From NCBI GenBank assembly GCA_025931335.1, contig JAICNG010000022.1, positions 1 through 47,378 of the forward strand: a stretch of 47,378 nt of DNA, written 5' to 3'. The stretch is from Gemmatimonadaceae bacterium. Lineage in GTDB: Bacteria; Gemmatimonadota; Gemmatimonadetes; Gemmatimonadales; Gemmatimonadaceae. Shown here one piece after another: positions 1 through 8,032 of the stretch. How positions within the stretch are numbered: position 1 is the stretch's first letter; each line of letters begins with the position of its first letter. Below the pieces are notes generated by a model. The model did no database searches, was not told the DNA's origin, and saw only the letters and a list, made by a program, of their open reading frames with translations. A program made the position numbers and the translations under genes.

Positions 1-85
1 GATGCGGAGCAAGGCGCTCTTCTGGCTAGCGCAGAAAGACGATCCGCGGGTGAAGAAGCTGATTGCCGAGCTCGTGCTGAAGTGA
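1..85 (+). CDS. HEAT-repeat protein, C-terminal fragment (gene starts outside the window)
   Basis: The frame read from base 2 runs to a TGA at 83-85 and encodes a helical tail containing ALFWLAQKDDPRVKKLI. This has the HEAT/PBS-lyase-repeat pattern of a short helix, an Asp-Pro turn and a second helix. The next gene ends with the very similar ALFWLGQSGDPRAIDLF, so the two are probably tandem paralogues transcribed in the same direction. HEAT repeats usually act as protein-binding scaffolds. Only the last 27 codons are visible, so nothing can be said about the N-terminus or partner. Confidence 0.6.
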   Translation, partial: MRSKALFWLAQKDDPRVKKLIAELVLK

Positions 86-122
86 GGGTCTTCGCGATGT
101 CCGGGAATGCTCCGCACGCCGG

Positions 123-320
123 GGCCACGGACAGCCGAACTGCGTAATCACCCGAATAACAGCACGAATCACGCGAATTGTGTCTTGCGCGATCAGCTCG
201 CCTCTGCGGGAACAAGTGTGAGGTGTTGTGCTTGCGCGCGGAGAATCGCACGGCGCCGGGAGCAATTCGGGGAAATCGTGTTGTTATTCGGGTCAGTTCG
301 TAGTTCAGCTGTCCGTGGCC
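123..320. repeat. Long imperfect inverted repeat between two HEAT-protein genes
   Basis: The arms are 123-180 and 263-320, each 58 bases. The right arm, reverse complemented, matches the left at about 47 of 58 positions. Both arms run from GGCCACGGACAGC to CGAATTG. An 82-base centre separates them. The gap 86-348 otherwise holds no gene that I can support. Direct CGAAT-type echoes within the arms suggest they grew from short tandem units, as in the clearer elements further right. An RNA copy would form a long hairpin in the codirectional gap. Confidence 0.75.
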
Positions 321-348
321 GCTTGCGCATCGGGAAATAGGGGGCCGA

Positions 349-1143
349 ATGAGGAACGAGGAACAAGGACCGAGGAAGTGGCTGCTCATCGCGACGCTCC
401 TGATCGTGGCGCCGCTCCAGGCGCAGTCGCTCGCGTCTCGCGTCGCGGCGGTGGAGGACGGAGCGGTCACCTTTCATTACGCTCCGCGCCCGGGCGTGTG
501 CGGCGACGGCGAGTCCTTCATCCGGACGGGACGGTCGTCGTATCACGGGTCATGGTCCAGCAAGCGTGCGATGGAGCCGTGCGTCTTCGGCCCCGTGCAG
601 GTCCGCCTCACGATGGAGGACGGCGCCGTGCGTCGCGTGGAGACCTGGGTCGGTCCGCTACGCTCGCGCGACGCACGCGACCTGGGCGAGGTGTCCGCGC
701 CGGAGGCGGCGCGGTACCTGATGACGATCGCCGAGCGGGGCGCGGCTCCGGCGAGCGCGAAGGCGATCTTTCCCGCCGTGCTCGCCGACAGCGTCACCAT
801 ATGGCCCGCGCTTCTCGCGATCGCGCGGGATACCGACACGCGCTCGCGCGCGACTCGGCGGGACGCCCTTTTCTGGCTCTCACGATTCGCCAGCGGCGCC
901 GTCGCCGGGCGTCCCAACAACCCGTTCGCGGACGAGGACGAGGCGAGGACCGAGGACGACGATCTCAAGAAGCACGCGGTCTTCGTCCTGTCGCAGCTGC
1001 CTCGCGATGAAGGGATCCCGCAGCTGCTCGAGGTCGCGCGCTCCAATCCGAACCAGAACGTGCGCAGTCACGCGCTGTTCTGGCTTGGGCAGAGCGGCGA
1101 CCCGCGCGCGATCGACCTGTTCGAATCCGTGCTCCGGCCGTGA
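349..1143 (+). CDS. Exported HEAT-repeat protein
   Basis: This 264-residue protein starts at ATG 349, a few bases after a GGGGG purine run. Residues 1-26 form a signal peptide: a basic start, the hydrophobic stretch WLLIATLLIVAPL, then AQA-type cleavage. The central part is unrecognised. The C-terminal 90 residues contain two HEAT-like units, DALFWLSRF and HAVFVLSQLPRDEGIPQLL, followed by ALFWLGQSGDPRAIDLF. These units match the tail of the gene upstream, so the pair looks like a tandem duplication of periplasmic scaffold proteins. The partner is unknown. It converges with the symporter gene, with 15 bases between the stops. Confidence 0.7.
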   Translation: MRNEEQGPRKWLLIATLLIVAPLQAQSLASRVAAVEDGAVTFHYAPRPGVCGDGESFIRTGRSSYHGSWSSKRAMEPCVFGPVQVRLTMEDGAVRRVETWVGPLRSRDARDLGEVSAPEAARYLMTIAERGAAPASAKAIFPAVLADSVTIWPALLAIARDTDTRSRATRRDALFWLSRFASGAVAGRPNNPFADEDEARTEDDDLKKHAVFVLSQLPRDEGIPQLLEVARSNPNQNVRSHALFWLGQSGDPRAIDLFESVLRP

Positions 1144-1158
1144 GCACGTAATCCCCGT

Positions 1159-2571
1159 TCAAGACGTGGGCTCGTCGCGCGCCGTGTGCCCGCCGAGCTC
1201 GACGCGGCTCATGCCGGGGGCGCGGATTTCGAGCGTCGCACCGATCCCGTACGTCCCCAACGCCACGGCGAGGGACGTGAGAAACGGCAACGGCAGCTCG
1301 GCCGCGAGCGCACCGAGATACGCGAGCATTCCCGCGAGCAGAGTCGCGATCGCCGTCCTCGGACCGCCGATCGATGTAAACAGTCCGAACGTGATGGTCA
1401 CGAGCGCGCCAGCGCTGCCGAACGCGGACGCCTGCTCGACGAGCGCGAACACGCCCTCCGCGTGCAGCGCGAGCACGAAAGCGACGACGCCGAAGCCCAT
1501 GACGCCGGCGCGCGCGAGGAGGAGCTTCTTGCGCTCATCGACGATCCCCGCGACGGGCACGATCAGGTTGTGCGATAGCAGACCGGATGCGACGAGGAGC
1601 GTGCTGTCGACGGTCGAGAGAATCGCCGAGATCAGCGCGCCGGCGAATATCGCGTACCCCAACGTCGGCAGAACCTCGCGAGCAACGACGGGCACGATCT
1701 GTTCGGCGTCGGCGACTCCGGGCACGACGCTGGCGCCCACGAGACCGATGAAGAGCGGAATGGACCCGAGCACGAGGTACAGACCGGCCGCGCCGAGCGT
1801 CGATCGGCGGGCGACCTGAGGGGACGGCGTCGCGATGACGCGCGACACCAGCTCGGCGGCGACGACGGATCCGCAGACAGGGATGGCCCAGGCCTCGATC
1901 GCCTGCAGGAACGTTCGACTGCCTGGAGAAATCGCCAGATCGCGCACGGCCAGAGCGGTGACGGCATCGGCGGGGCCGCCGAGGTGCATCACGACACCCA
2001 CGAACAGGACCACGAGTCCGACGGCGAGCACGCCTCCCTGAATCACGTCGGTGATCGCGTCGACGAGCAGGCCGCCGAACGCGGTATAGAGAATCGTGAA
2101 TCCGGCGGCGATGGCGATGCCTGTTTCGATCTGGAGCGCGGTTCCCGTGCTGAGCACGGAGCCGAACGCGCGGATCTGGGCGGCGGCCCAGAGCACGGAG
2201 CTAGGGATGAGAATCAGCGCCGCGCAGCGCTCGGTCGTCGTCGAGAAGCGCTGGCGAAACAGGTCCGCGAGCGTGGTCAGGCGTCGGCGCCACAAGGGAA
2301 CGGCAAAGACGAGCCCCATGAGCACCAGGCACAAGCCGTAGCCGAACGGCTCGGCGGCGGTGAGCGAGAACCCCTCGCGCAGCGCGCGCCCGCCCGAGCC
2401 GATGATGGTTTCGGCGCCAAACCAGGTTGCGAAGATGGAAAAAGTGGCCAGTGTGTAGCCGAGTCGCCGGCCGGCGACGAGATAGTCCTCCTCGGTTTTG
2501 ATGCGCCGCGAGACCCAGAGGCCGATGCCGAGCTGGGCAGCGAGGTAGGCGAAGATCGCGAGGAGGATCAC
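1159..2571 (-). CDS. Sodium:solute symporter (SSF family)
   Basis: This is a 470-residue, almost wholly hydrophobic protein of the usual SSF length, with about 13 predicted membrane helices. Family hallmarks are the N-terminal GIGLWVSRRIKTEEDYLVAGR, the FATWFGAETIIGSGGRAL region of helices 2-3, and a later ILSTVDSTLLVASGLLS segment that corresponds to the conserved sodium-site helix. It should couple Na+ entry to uptake of a small solute. The substrate (amino acid, sugar, choline-like) cannot be read from sequence. The start is GTG 2571 with no clear Shine-Dalgarno. It is divergent from the serine hydrolase across a 96-base gap, which must hold both promoters. Confidence 0.85.
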   Translation of the reverse strand: MILLAIFAYLAAQLGIGLWVSRRIKTEEDYLVAGRRLGYTLATFSIFATWFGAETIIGSGGRALREGFSLTAAEPFGYGLCLVLMGLVFAVPLWRRRLTTLADLFRQRFSTTTERCAALILIPSSVLWAAAQIRAFGSVLSTGTALQIETGIAIAAGFTILYTAFGGLLVDAITDVIQGGVLAVGLVVLFVGVVMHLGGPADAVTALAVRDLAISPGSRTFLQAIEAWAIPVCGSVVAAELVSRVIATPSPQVARRSTLGAAGLYLVLGSIPLFIGLVGASVVPGVADAEQIVPVVAREVLPTLGYAIFAGALISAILSTVDSTLLVASGLLSHNLIVPVAGIVDERKKLLLARAGVMGFGVVAFVLALHAEGVFALVEQASAFGSAGALVTITFGLFTSIGGPRTAIATLLAGMLAYLGALAAELPLPFLTSLAVALGTYGIGATLEIRAPGMSRVELGGHTARDEPTS

Positions 2572-2667
2572 CGGCGCGGCGGTTGCGCGAAGGCGGTGGG
2601 CATTCGAGAATCTTACTCCACCGACGATAGTTCGTTAACGGCTGCCACGTGCGTACGAGGAGGGACC

Positions 2668-3915
2668 GTGCGGAAGATGATTCGCGTCCTTGGCACGGCG
2701 TGTATCGCCGTGCTCGTGGCGGCGTCCGTCGCCACACCACAGGCGAGGCGTGGCGGCGCCACCGCCGAGCGACAGGCGGTCTACTACCCGGGCCCAGGCG
2801 AGGACTGGGAGCGCCGCGCGCCAGCGCAGGTCGGGCTCGATGCCCGTCAGCTCGAGGAGGCGATCGCGTTCGCGAAGGCGAGTGAGGCAAAGCAGCCGCG
2901 CGATCTCGAGGCGGCGCACTACCAGAGCTTCGCTCGTGAGCCCTACGGCGAAGGCATCGGTCCGTTCAAGGCACGCGGCGATCCCGCCGGTGTCATCCTG
3001 CGGCACGGTTACATCGTGGCGGAGTGGGGCGATCCACAGCGCGTCGACATGACCTTCAGCGTCACCAAGAGCTTTCTCTCGACCACCGTTGGTCTCGCGC
3101 TCGATCGGGGGCTCATTCGAAGCGTCGAGGATCGCGTGGCGGAGGCCATGGCGCCGGTCGAGCTCGTTATGCACGAGTCGGCGACGAACGGTGAGTCCAC
3201 CCTCTTGCCGTTCGAGACGCCGCACAATCGCAAGATCACCTGGGATCACCTGCTCAGGCAGACGAGCGACTGGGAGGGCACGCTCTGGGGAAAGCCGGAG
3301 TGGGCGGACCGCCCGACCGGCGAGCCTTCCGAGTGGCGAACGCGCGCGCGGCTCGAGCCGGGGAGCGCGTACGAGTACAACGATGTCCGCGTCAACGTGC
3401 TCGCGCTCGCCGCCCTCAACGTCTGGCGCCGCCCGCTACCGCAGGTATTGAAGGAGCTGGTGATGGATCCGATCGGGGCATCGCAGACCTGGCGCTGGCA
3501 TGGCTACGCAAACTCCTGGGTCCTCATCGACGGCCTTGCCATGCAGTCGGTGAGCGGCGGTGGCCACTGGGGCGGCGGGATGTTCATCAGTGCCCGCGAT
3601 CAGGCGCGCTTCGGTTACCTCACGCTCCGGCGCGGGAAGTGGAAGGACAAGCAGCTCTTGTCGGAAGCCTGGGTGCGCATGGCGCTGACCCCGACGCCGG
3701 CGCAGCCCACGTACGGGTTCATGAACTGGTTCCTGAACACCGATCGCAAGCTGCTGCCGAGCGCGCCCGCTTCGGCCTTCGCGCACCTGGGCGCCGGTAC
3801 GAACATGGTGTACGTCGACCCGGAGCATGACCTGGTCATCGTCGCGCGCTGGATCGAGCGCAGCGCGCTCGATGAGTTCGTTAGGCGGGCTCTCGGGGCC
3901 GTCAAAAGTCGCTGA
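2668..3915 (+). CDS. Serine hydrolase of the class C beta-lactamase fold (exported)
   Basis: It has a signal peptide at residues 1-27 (MRKMIRVLGTACIAVLVAAS). The catalytic SxxK is SVTK at residues 131-134, the second motif is YND in EYNDVRVN, and the third is HLG near residue 373. This is the penicillin-binding-protein/EstB/beta-lactamase fold; such proteins act as esterases, DD-peptidases or beta-lactamases, and the substrate is not predictable here. I chose GTG 2668 because GAGGAGG sits just before it; ATG 2677 is the alternative and gives an almost identical signal peptide. Length (415 aa) is normal. It converges with the pirin gene. Confidence 0.8.
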   Translation: MRKMIRVLGTACIAVLVAASVATPQARRGGATAERQAVYYPGPGEDWERRAPAQVGLDARQLEEAIAFAKASEAKQPRDLEAAHYQSFAREPYGEGIGPFKARGDPAGVILRHGYIVAEWGDPQRVDMTFSVTKSFLSTTVGLALDRGLIRSVEDRVAEAMAPVELVMHESATNGESTLLPFETPHNRKITWDHLLRQTSDWEGTLWGKPEWADRPTGEPSEWRTRARLEPGSAYEYNDVRVNVLALAALNVWRRPLPQVLKELVMDPIGASQTWRWHGYANSWVLIDGLAMQSVSGGGHWGGGMFISARDQARFGYLTLRRGKWKDKQLLSEAWVRMALTPTPAQPTYGFMNWFLNTDRKLLPSAPASAFAHLGAGTNMVYVDPEHDLVIVARWIERSALDEFVRRALGAVKSR

Positions 3916-3933
3916 GTGAGCAGGCGGTGAAAG

Positions 3934-4839
3934 CTATGTCGTGCCGTCCCTGATGAACGTCCCGCGCCGGAGATCGCTCACCGCCTGGCGTAGCTCGTCC
4001 TGCGTGTTCATCACGATCGGACCGTACCACGCCACTGGCTCCTCGATTGGCTTGCCCGAGACGAGCAGGAAGCGAATCCCCTGCTCTCCCGCCTCGACGG
4101 TCACTTCATCACCGCTGTCGAACACGACGAGCGAGCGATTGCCAGTCCGCTCACGCACGATGGTGTCATCGTCCTTCTCCGTCAGCACGCCAAAGGGCTT
4201 TGACGCACCGCGAAACGTGCCGCTCCCGTCGAACACGTACGCGAACGCGTTGTGGCGCCAATCCACCGGCAGCGTCTTGCGCTTGAGCGGCGGCACCCAG
4301 ACGTCGAGGTACCGCGGATCGGCCGCCACACCCTCGACGGGACCCGTCTTCCCCCAGAACTCACCGACGACGACGCGCACGATCGTTCCGTCATCATCCG
4401 TCACCTCGGCCACGTCTTTCGCCGCGATGTCCTGGTAGCGCGGCGCGGTCATCTTGAGGGCCGCGGGAAGGTTCGACCACAGCTGGAAGCCGTGCATTCG
4501 CCCGCGCTCGTCTCCCTGCGGCATCTCCTGATGCATGATGCCGCTGCCGGCCGTCATCCACTGCACGTCGCCGGCGCCGAGCGTCCCGCGATTGCCGAGG
4601 CTGTCGCCGTGCGCGACCGATCCGGCGAGAACGTACGTGATCGTCTCGATGCCGCGATGTGGATGCCAGGGGAAGCCCGCGAGATAATCGTCGGGGCGAT
4701 CGTTGCGGAAATCGTCGAAGAGCAGGAAGGGATCGAACTCATCGGTGTTGCCGAATCCAAAGGCGCGGCGGAGCTTGACGCCGGCGCCCTCGACGGCGGG
4801 CTGCGACTCGATGATGCGCTTGATGGGACGAATGGACAT
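3934..4839 (-). CDS. Pirin family protein
   Basis: This 301-residue bicupin carries the pirin signature WHPHRGIETITYVLAGSVAHGD. The four expected metal ligands are present: H59 and H61 in HPHRG, then H103 and E105 in IMHQEMP. The spacing matches the iron site of human pirin. Bacterial pirins include quercetin 2,3-dioxygenases and redox-responsive regulators; sequence does not separate these roles. ATG 4839 is preceded by ACGAGG. The gene is alone and is followed convergently by the serine hydrolase. A perfect 8-bp inverted repeat lies 36 bases upstream of its start. Confidence 0.88.
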   Translation of the reverse strand: MSIRPIKRIIESQPAVEGAGVKLRRAFGFGNTDEFDPFLLFDDFRNDRPDDYLAGFPWHPHRGIETITYVLAGSVAHGDSLGNRGTLGAGDVQWMTAGSGIMHQEMPQGDERGRMHGFQLWSNLPAALKMTAPRYQDIAAKDVAEVTDDDGTIVRVVVGEFWGKTGPVEGVAADPRYLDVWVPPLKRKTLPVDWRHNAFAYVFDGSGTFRGASKPFGVLTEKDDDTIVRERTGNRSLVVFDSGDEVTVEAGEQGIRFLLVSGKPIEEPVAWYGPIVMNTQDELRQAVSDLRRGTFIRDGTT

Positions 4840-4874
4840 ACCGTACCTCGTTCCGCGTGTCGGTCAGGTCATAC

Positions 4875-4893
4875 GATCCGACGTCGTCGGATC
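4875..4893. promoter_or_regulatory. Inverted repeat upstream of pirin gene
   Basis: GATCCGAC and GTCGGATC flank a 3-base spacer, giving perfect dyad symmetry. It lies 36 bases upstream of the pirin start and 50 bases downstream of the stop of the PLP-enzyme operon. It could be an operator for the pirin gene or a short hairpin ending the operon. There is no T-tract on either side, which favours an operator slightly. Confidence 0.4.
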
Positions 4894-4942
4894 CGTACTG
4901 CCTCAAGAACGCTGGCGGACCTCCGCTCGTTCCTCAGGCGCC

Positions 4943-6061
4943 CTAGACGGGGCTGGCGCGCTGCACGAGCGCGCGCGCGACATCGTCCATGAGATCCTGC
5001 GTGTGCTCGCAGCCAACGCTGAATCGAATGAAGCCCTCGCCGATCGCATCCCCTCCCCACCTCGCGCGCCGCTCCGCGGTCGAGTGCACGCCACCGAAGC
5101 TCGTCGCCTCTCGCACGAACGCGAGCGACTTCAGAAATCGCTCCGCGCGCTCGCGCGTGCCGAGGTCGAAGCTCACGACCGGACCGAAGCCACCGCGCAT
5201 CTGCTCGAGCGCGATCGCATGGGCTGGGTGGCTCGGGACCCCGGGATAGAAGACGGCGTCGACATCGGAGCGAGACGACAGAAACTCGGCGAGCACCTGC
5301 GCCGATCTGCACTGCTGGCTCAATCGCAACGGCAGCGTGGCGAGCGACCGATGGGCAAGCCACACCTCCATGGGTCCTGGTATCGACCCATGCTGCGTGC
5401 GCCACGCGCGCAACGCTGCCGCCCGCTCGGCATCCGCGGTGGCGACGTGCCCCAGCACGAGATCGCTGTGTCCCGTCAGCGCTTTGGTGTCCGACGCCAC
5501 GACATACGTCGCGCCGAGGGCGAGTGGCTGTTGGAGATATGCCGTCGCCGTCGTGTTGTCGACGGCGACCAACACGCCTTTCGCTCTTGCCGCATCGACC
5601 AGTCCGCGAATGCTGCACACGTCGAGCTGCGGGTTGGTCGGCGTCTCCACCCAGACGAGCCGCGCCCCATCGAGAGCCTTCGCCTGCGCGTTGTCGCGCG
5701 TCGGAGCCAGACGCACGTCTACGCCGATGGCCCCGAGCCAGCTCGACGCCAGGAGCCGCGTCGTGTAGTACGAGTCCGAGGGAAGGACGACGGCGTCGCC
5801 GGGCTTGAGCGTCGTCCCGAACACCGCCGCGACCGCCGCCATCCCTGACGCGAACGCGACCGCGTGGCCACCCTCCAGCACGCCTAACGCCTCCTCCCAC
5901 GCGCTCCACGTCGGATTCTGAAAGCGTCCATAGGTGAGCGAATGCCTGGCCGGGTCGCCAGGCGCCGTGTACGTGGACGAGAACTGAGGGCCGTACAGAA
6001 ATGGCCCCTCGGACTCCCTGTCCCGGTACCCCGCATGGAGAATGGCAGTGTCACGATGCAC
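4943..6061 (-). CDS. Cys/Met metabolism PLP-dependent enzyme (cystathionine gamma-synthase/lyase type)
   Basis: This fold-type I PLP enzyme of 372 residues shows YGRFQNPTWSAWEEALG, the phosphate-loop SGMAAV region, ETPTNP (139-144), the PLP aspartate in VAVDNT (D168) and the Schiff-base lysine K193 in SDTKALTGHSDLVLG. It should act on homocysteine/cysteine-type thioethers by beta- or gamma-elimination or replacement. Substrate choice within the family (MetB, MetC, CGL, MGL) is not decidable. GTG 6061 is preferred because AAGGAG lies 9 bases before it; GTG 6079 would place that element inside the gene. It overlaps xthA by 11 bases and ends an operon with a cysteine-synthase-like gene, so a sulfur amino acid role is likely. 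Confidence 0.82.
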   Translation of the reverse strand: MHRDTAILHAGYRDRESEGPFLYGPQFSSTYTAPGDPARHSLTYGRFQNPTWSAWEEALGVLEGGHAVAFASGMAAVAAVFGTTLKPGDAVVLPSDSYYTTRLLASSWLGAIGVDVRLAPTRDNAQAKALDGARLVWVETPTNPQLDVCSIRGLVDAARAKGVLVAVDNTTATAYLQQPLALGATYVVASDTKALTGHSDLVLGHVATADAERAAALRAWRTQHGSIPGPMEVWLAHRSLATLPLRLSQQCRSAQVLAEFLSSRSDVDAVFYPGVPSHPAHAIALEQMRGGFGPVVSFDLGTRERAERFLKSLAFVREATSFGGVHSTAERRARWGGDAIGEGFIRFSVGCEHTQDLMDDVARALVQRASPV

Positions 6062-6818
6062 GGGGCGTCGCTCCTTCACTCGTGGTCATGACCACCGGTG
6101 CGTGGTCGCTCGTGCCGACGTCGGCCTGCACCACGCACGCCGTGGCACGCGCCGCCACCGGTGCGGACGCGAGCACGTAGTCCAGACGCCACCCGATGTT
6201 TCGCGCCCGCATGTTCCGCCACGGCGCCCACCAGGTGAACAGCCCGGGATTGTCGGGATCGAACTTGCGTCCCAGGTCCTCGAGCCCGGCACCGAGCATC
6301 ATCTCGAACAGCGTGCGCTCCTCGGGCCGCTGACCGACGATGGTCGGCTTCCGCTCCTTCGGGTGGACGTCCATCTCGGTGCGCGCGATGTTGATGTCCC
6401 CGCAGAGAATGAGCGAGCGCCCCTCGGCGTGCAGTCGCCGAATCCACTCGAGCATGAGGCTCAGGAAGCTCAGCTTCGCCGGATAATCCTTCCCGCCGTT
6501 CGGCACGTACACGGAGGCGAGGACGAGATCGCCGTGCTCCACCTGCACGATCCGCGATTCATAGTCGAATGACGGATGGCTGTAGACCGGCTCGGCGTTG
6601 AACAGCTCCTTGCGAAGCATGAGCGACACGCCGGAGTACGCCTTTAGGCAGTGCCAGTACGCGTGATAGTCGGCCGACTTGCACTCCTCGGGAATCTGCG
6701 TCGCCTCGGCCTTGAGCTCCTGCAAGCACACCACGTCCGGCCGCTCGCGCTCGAGCCACTCCTGGATTTGCGCGGCGCGCGCGCGAATGCCATTGACGTT
6801 CCAGGTCGCGACCTTCAT
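6051..6818 (-). CDS. xthA: Exodeoxyribonuclease III
   Basis: The 255-residue protein begins MKVATWNVNGIRAR, the canonical start of the exonuclease III/AP-endonuclease (EEP) family. It retains LQELK (metal-binding Glu), YVPNG (active-site Tyr), CGDINIA (Asp/Asn pair) and the C-terminal TSDHAPV with the catalytic His. LDYVLAS also fits. The enzyme cleaves abasic sites and trims 3' ends in base excision repair. ATG 6818 overlaps the stop of the upstream cysteine-synthase-like gene as ATGA, indicating translational coupling. A longer in-frame upstream extension is only the shadow of that neighbour. Confidence 0.95.
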   Translation of the reverse strand: MKVATWNVNGIRARAAQIQEWLERERPDVVCLQELKAEATQIPEECKSADYHAYWHCLKAYSGVSLMLRKELFNAEPVYSHPSFDYESRIVQVEHGDLVLASVYVPNGGKDYPAKLSFLSLMLEWIRRLHAEGRSLILCGDINIARTEMDVHPKERKPTIVGQRPEERTLFEMMLGAGLEDLGRKFDPDNPGLFTWWAPWRNMRARNIGWRLDYVLASAPVAARATACVVQADVGTSDHAPVVMTTSEGATPRAS

Positions 6819-7750
6819 ACGGCGGCGGGTTTCCTCTTGTATGCGTCGGTACTCAAGTACTTGAGGCCGGAATCGGCCATCAGCGTCACCACCGTGGCGT
6901 CCGGTCCTAGACGTTGGCCGATCTGGATCGCGGCGAGGACGTTCGCCCCGGACGACGTCCCGGCGAAGAGCGCCTCCTCGCGCGCGAGGCGCCGCGTCAT
7001 CTCCTTCGCGTCTTCCGTGCTCACCGACACAATCTCGTCGACCAGCGCGGGCTCCCACAGTGGTGGCGCGTACCCGATTCCCACCCCTTCGATCTTGTGC
7101 GGCCCGGGCGCACCGCCCGCGAGCACCGCAGACTCCGCCGGCTCGACGACGCCGATCCTGACGCGCGGGTTGTGCCGCTTGAGCACGGTCGCGATCCCGC
7201 GCGAGGAGGCCCCCGTCCCCACCGAGTGCACGAACGCATTGACCTTGCCTTGCGTCTGCGTCCAGATCTCTTCGCCGAGCGGGTAGTACCCGGCGATGCT
7301 GTCGTGATTGTTCAACTGGTCGGTCCAGTACGTGTCAGGCTGCTCGCTCATTTCGCGGGCCACCGCGATCATGTCCAGGATCAGCTTCTTCGTCGTGCGC
7401 CCTCCCTCACTCGGCACGATCGTCAGCTCGGCGCCGAGTGCCGTCATGTGGTCGAGCTTCTCCTGGCTGAATGCGTCGGAGCTGACGATTCGAATCGGGT
7501 AGCCCTTGGCGGCGCAGACGAACGCCAGCGACGTGCCCGTGCTGCCACCGGTGTACTCGACGACGGTGTAGCCCGGCTTCAACCGCCCGTCCTCCTCCGC
7601 CCGGGAGATGACGGCGTGCGCCATCCGGTCCTTGAGGCTGCCGGTCGGGTTCTCCCACTCGAGCTTCACGACGATGCTCGCGCACCCCGGGGGAACGACC
7701 TTGCGGAGCGGGACCATCGAGGTGTTTCCAATGGCGTCGAGAATGCTCAT
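6815..7750 (-). CDS. Cysteine synthase family PLP enzyme
   Basis: This fold-type II PLP enzyme has 311 residues, the length of CysK. The Schiff-base lysine is K40 in NPTGSLKDR. The substrate loop reads TGGSTGTSLA where CysK and CBS have TSGNTGIxLA, so the conserved Asn is replaced by Ser. The phosphate-binding loop is GTGASSRG and SSGAN appears near the C-terminus. It should carry out a beta-replacement on a serine derivative. The altered loop means that O-acetylserine/sulfide specificity should not be assumed. It is the first gene of the three-gene operon leading to xthA and the Cys/Met PLP enzyme. Confidence 0.85.
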   Translation of the reverse strand: MSILDAIGNTSMVPLRKVVPPGCASIVVKLEWENPTGSLKDRMAHAVISRAEEDGRLKPGYTVVEYTGGSTGTSLAFVCAAKGYPIRIVSSDAFSQEKLDHMTALGAELTIVPSEGGRTTKKLILDMIAVAREMSEQPDTYWTDQLNNHDSIAGYYPLGEEIWTQTQGKVNAFVHSVGTGASSRGIATVLKRHNPRVRIGVVEPAESAVLAGGAPGPHKIEGVGIGYAPPLWEPALVDEIVSVSTEDAKEMTRRLAREEALFAGTSSGANVLAAIQIGQRLGPDATVVTLMADSGLKYLSTDAYKRKPAAV

Positions 7751-7809
7751 GCTGAAGAATACCCGGTGCGGCCGCGGGATCGAAACACGAAGTAAGCACG
7801 TTCATTGAC

Positions 7810-7985
7810 CGCAGAAGGCCGCAACGGGACGGAGTTCAACCGACGCCTTGAGGTTTGGCCCCTCGTCCAGATGGCCGCAGTGAGCAACCAGGCTGTTGAC
7901 GATGGCTGGAAGGCGCTGCGGCCATATGAACGAGGGATAGGAGCTCAACGTGTGTTGGGTGACCGTCCCGTTGCGGCCATCTGCG
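7810..7985. repeat. Nested long inverted repeat in a divergent promoter region
   Basis: The outer arms are 7810-7840 and 7954-7985, with a core of 22 matches in 23 (CGCAGAAGGCCGCAACGGG against its complement). The inner arms are 7861-7880 and 7916-7935, 18 of 20 matching. Together they could fold 7810-7985 into one long interrupted hairpin. The element lies between the starts of two divergent genes, 60 bases from one and 48 from the other, so it cannot be just a terminator. The motif GGCCGCA recurs in several arms, suggesting growth by local duplication. Confidence 0.75.
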
Positions 7986-8032
7986 ATCACCGGCTTGTTG
8001 CGCACACTAACCCGACTTCCGCGGAGCACGCC

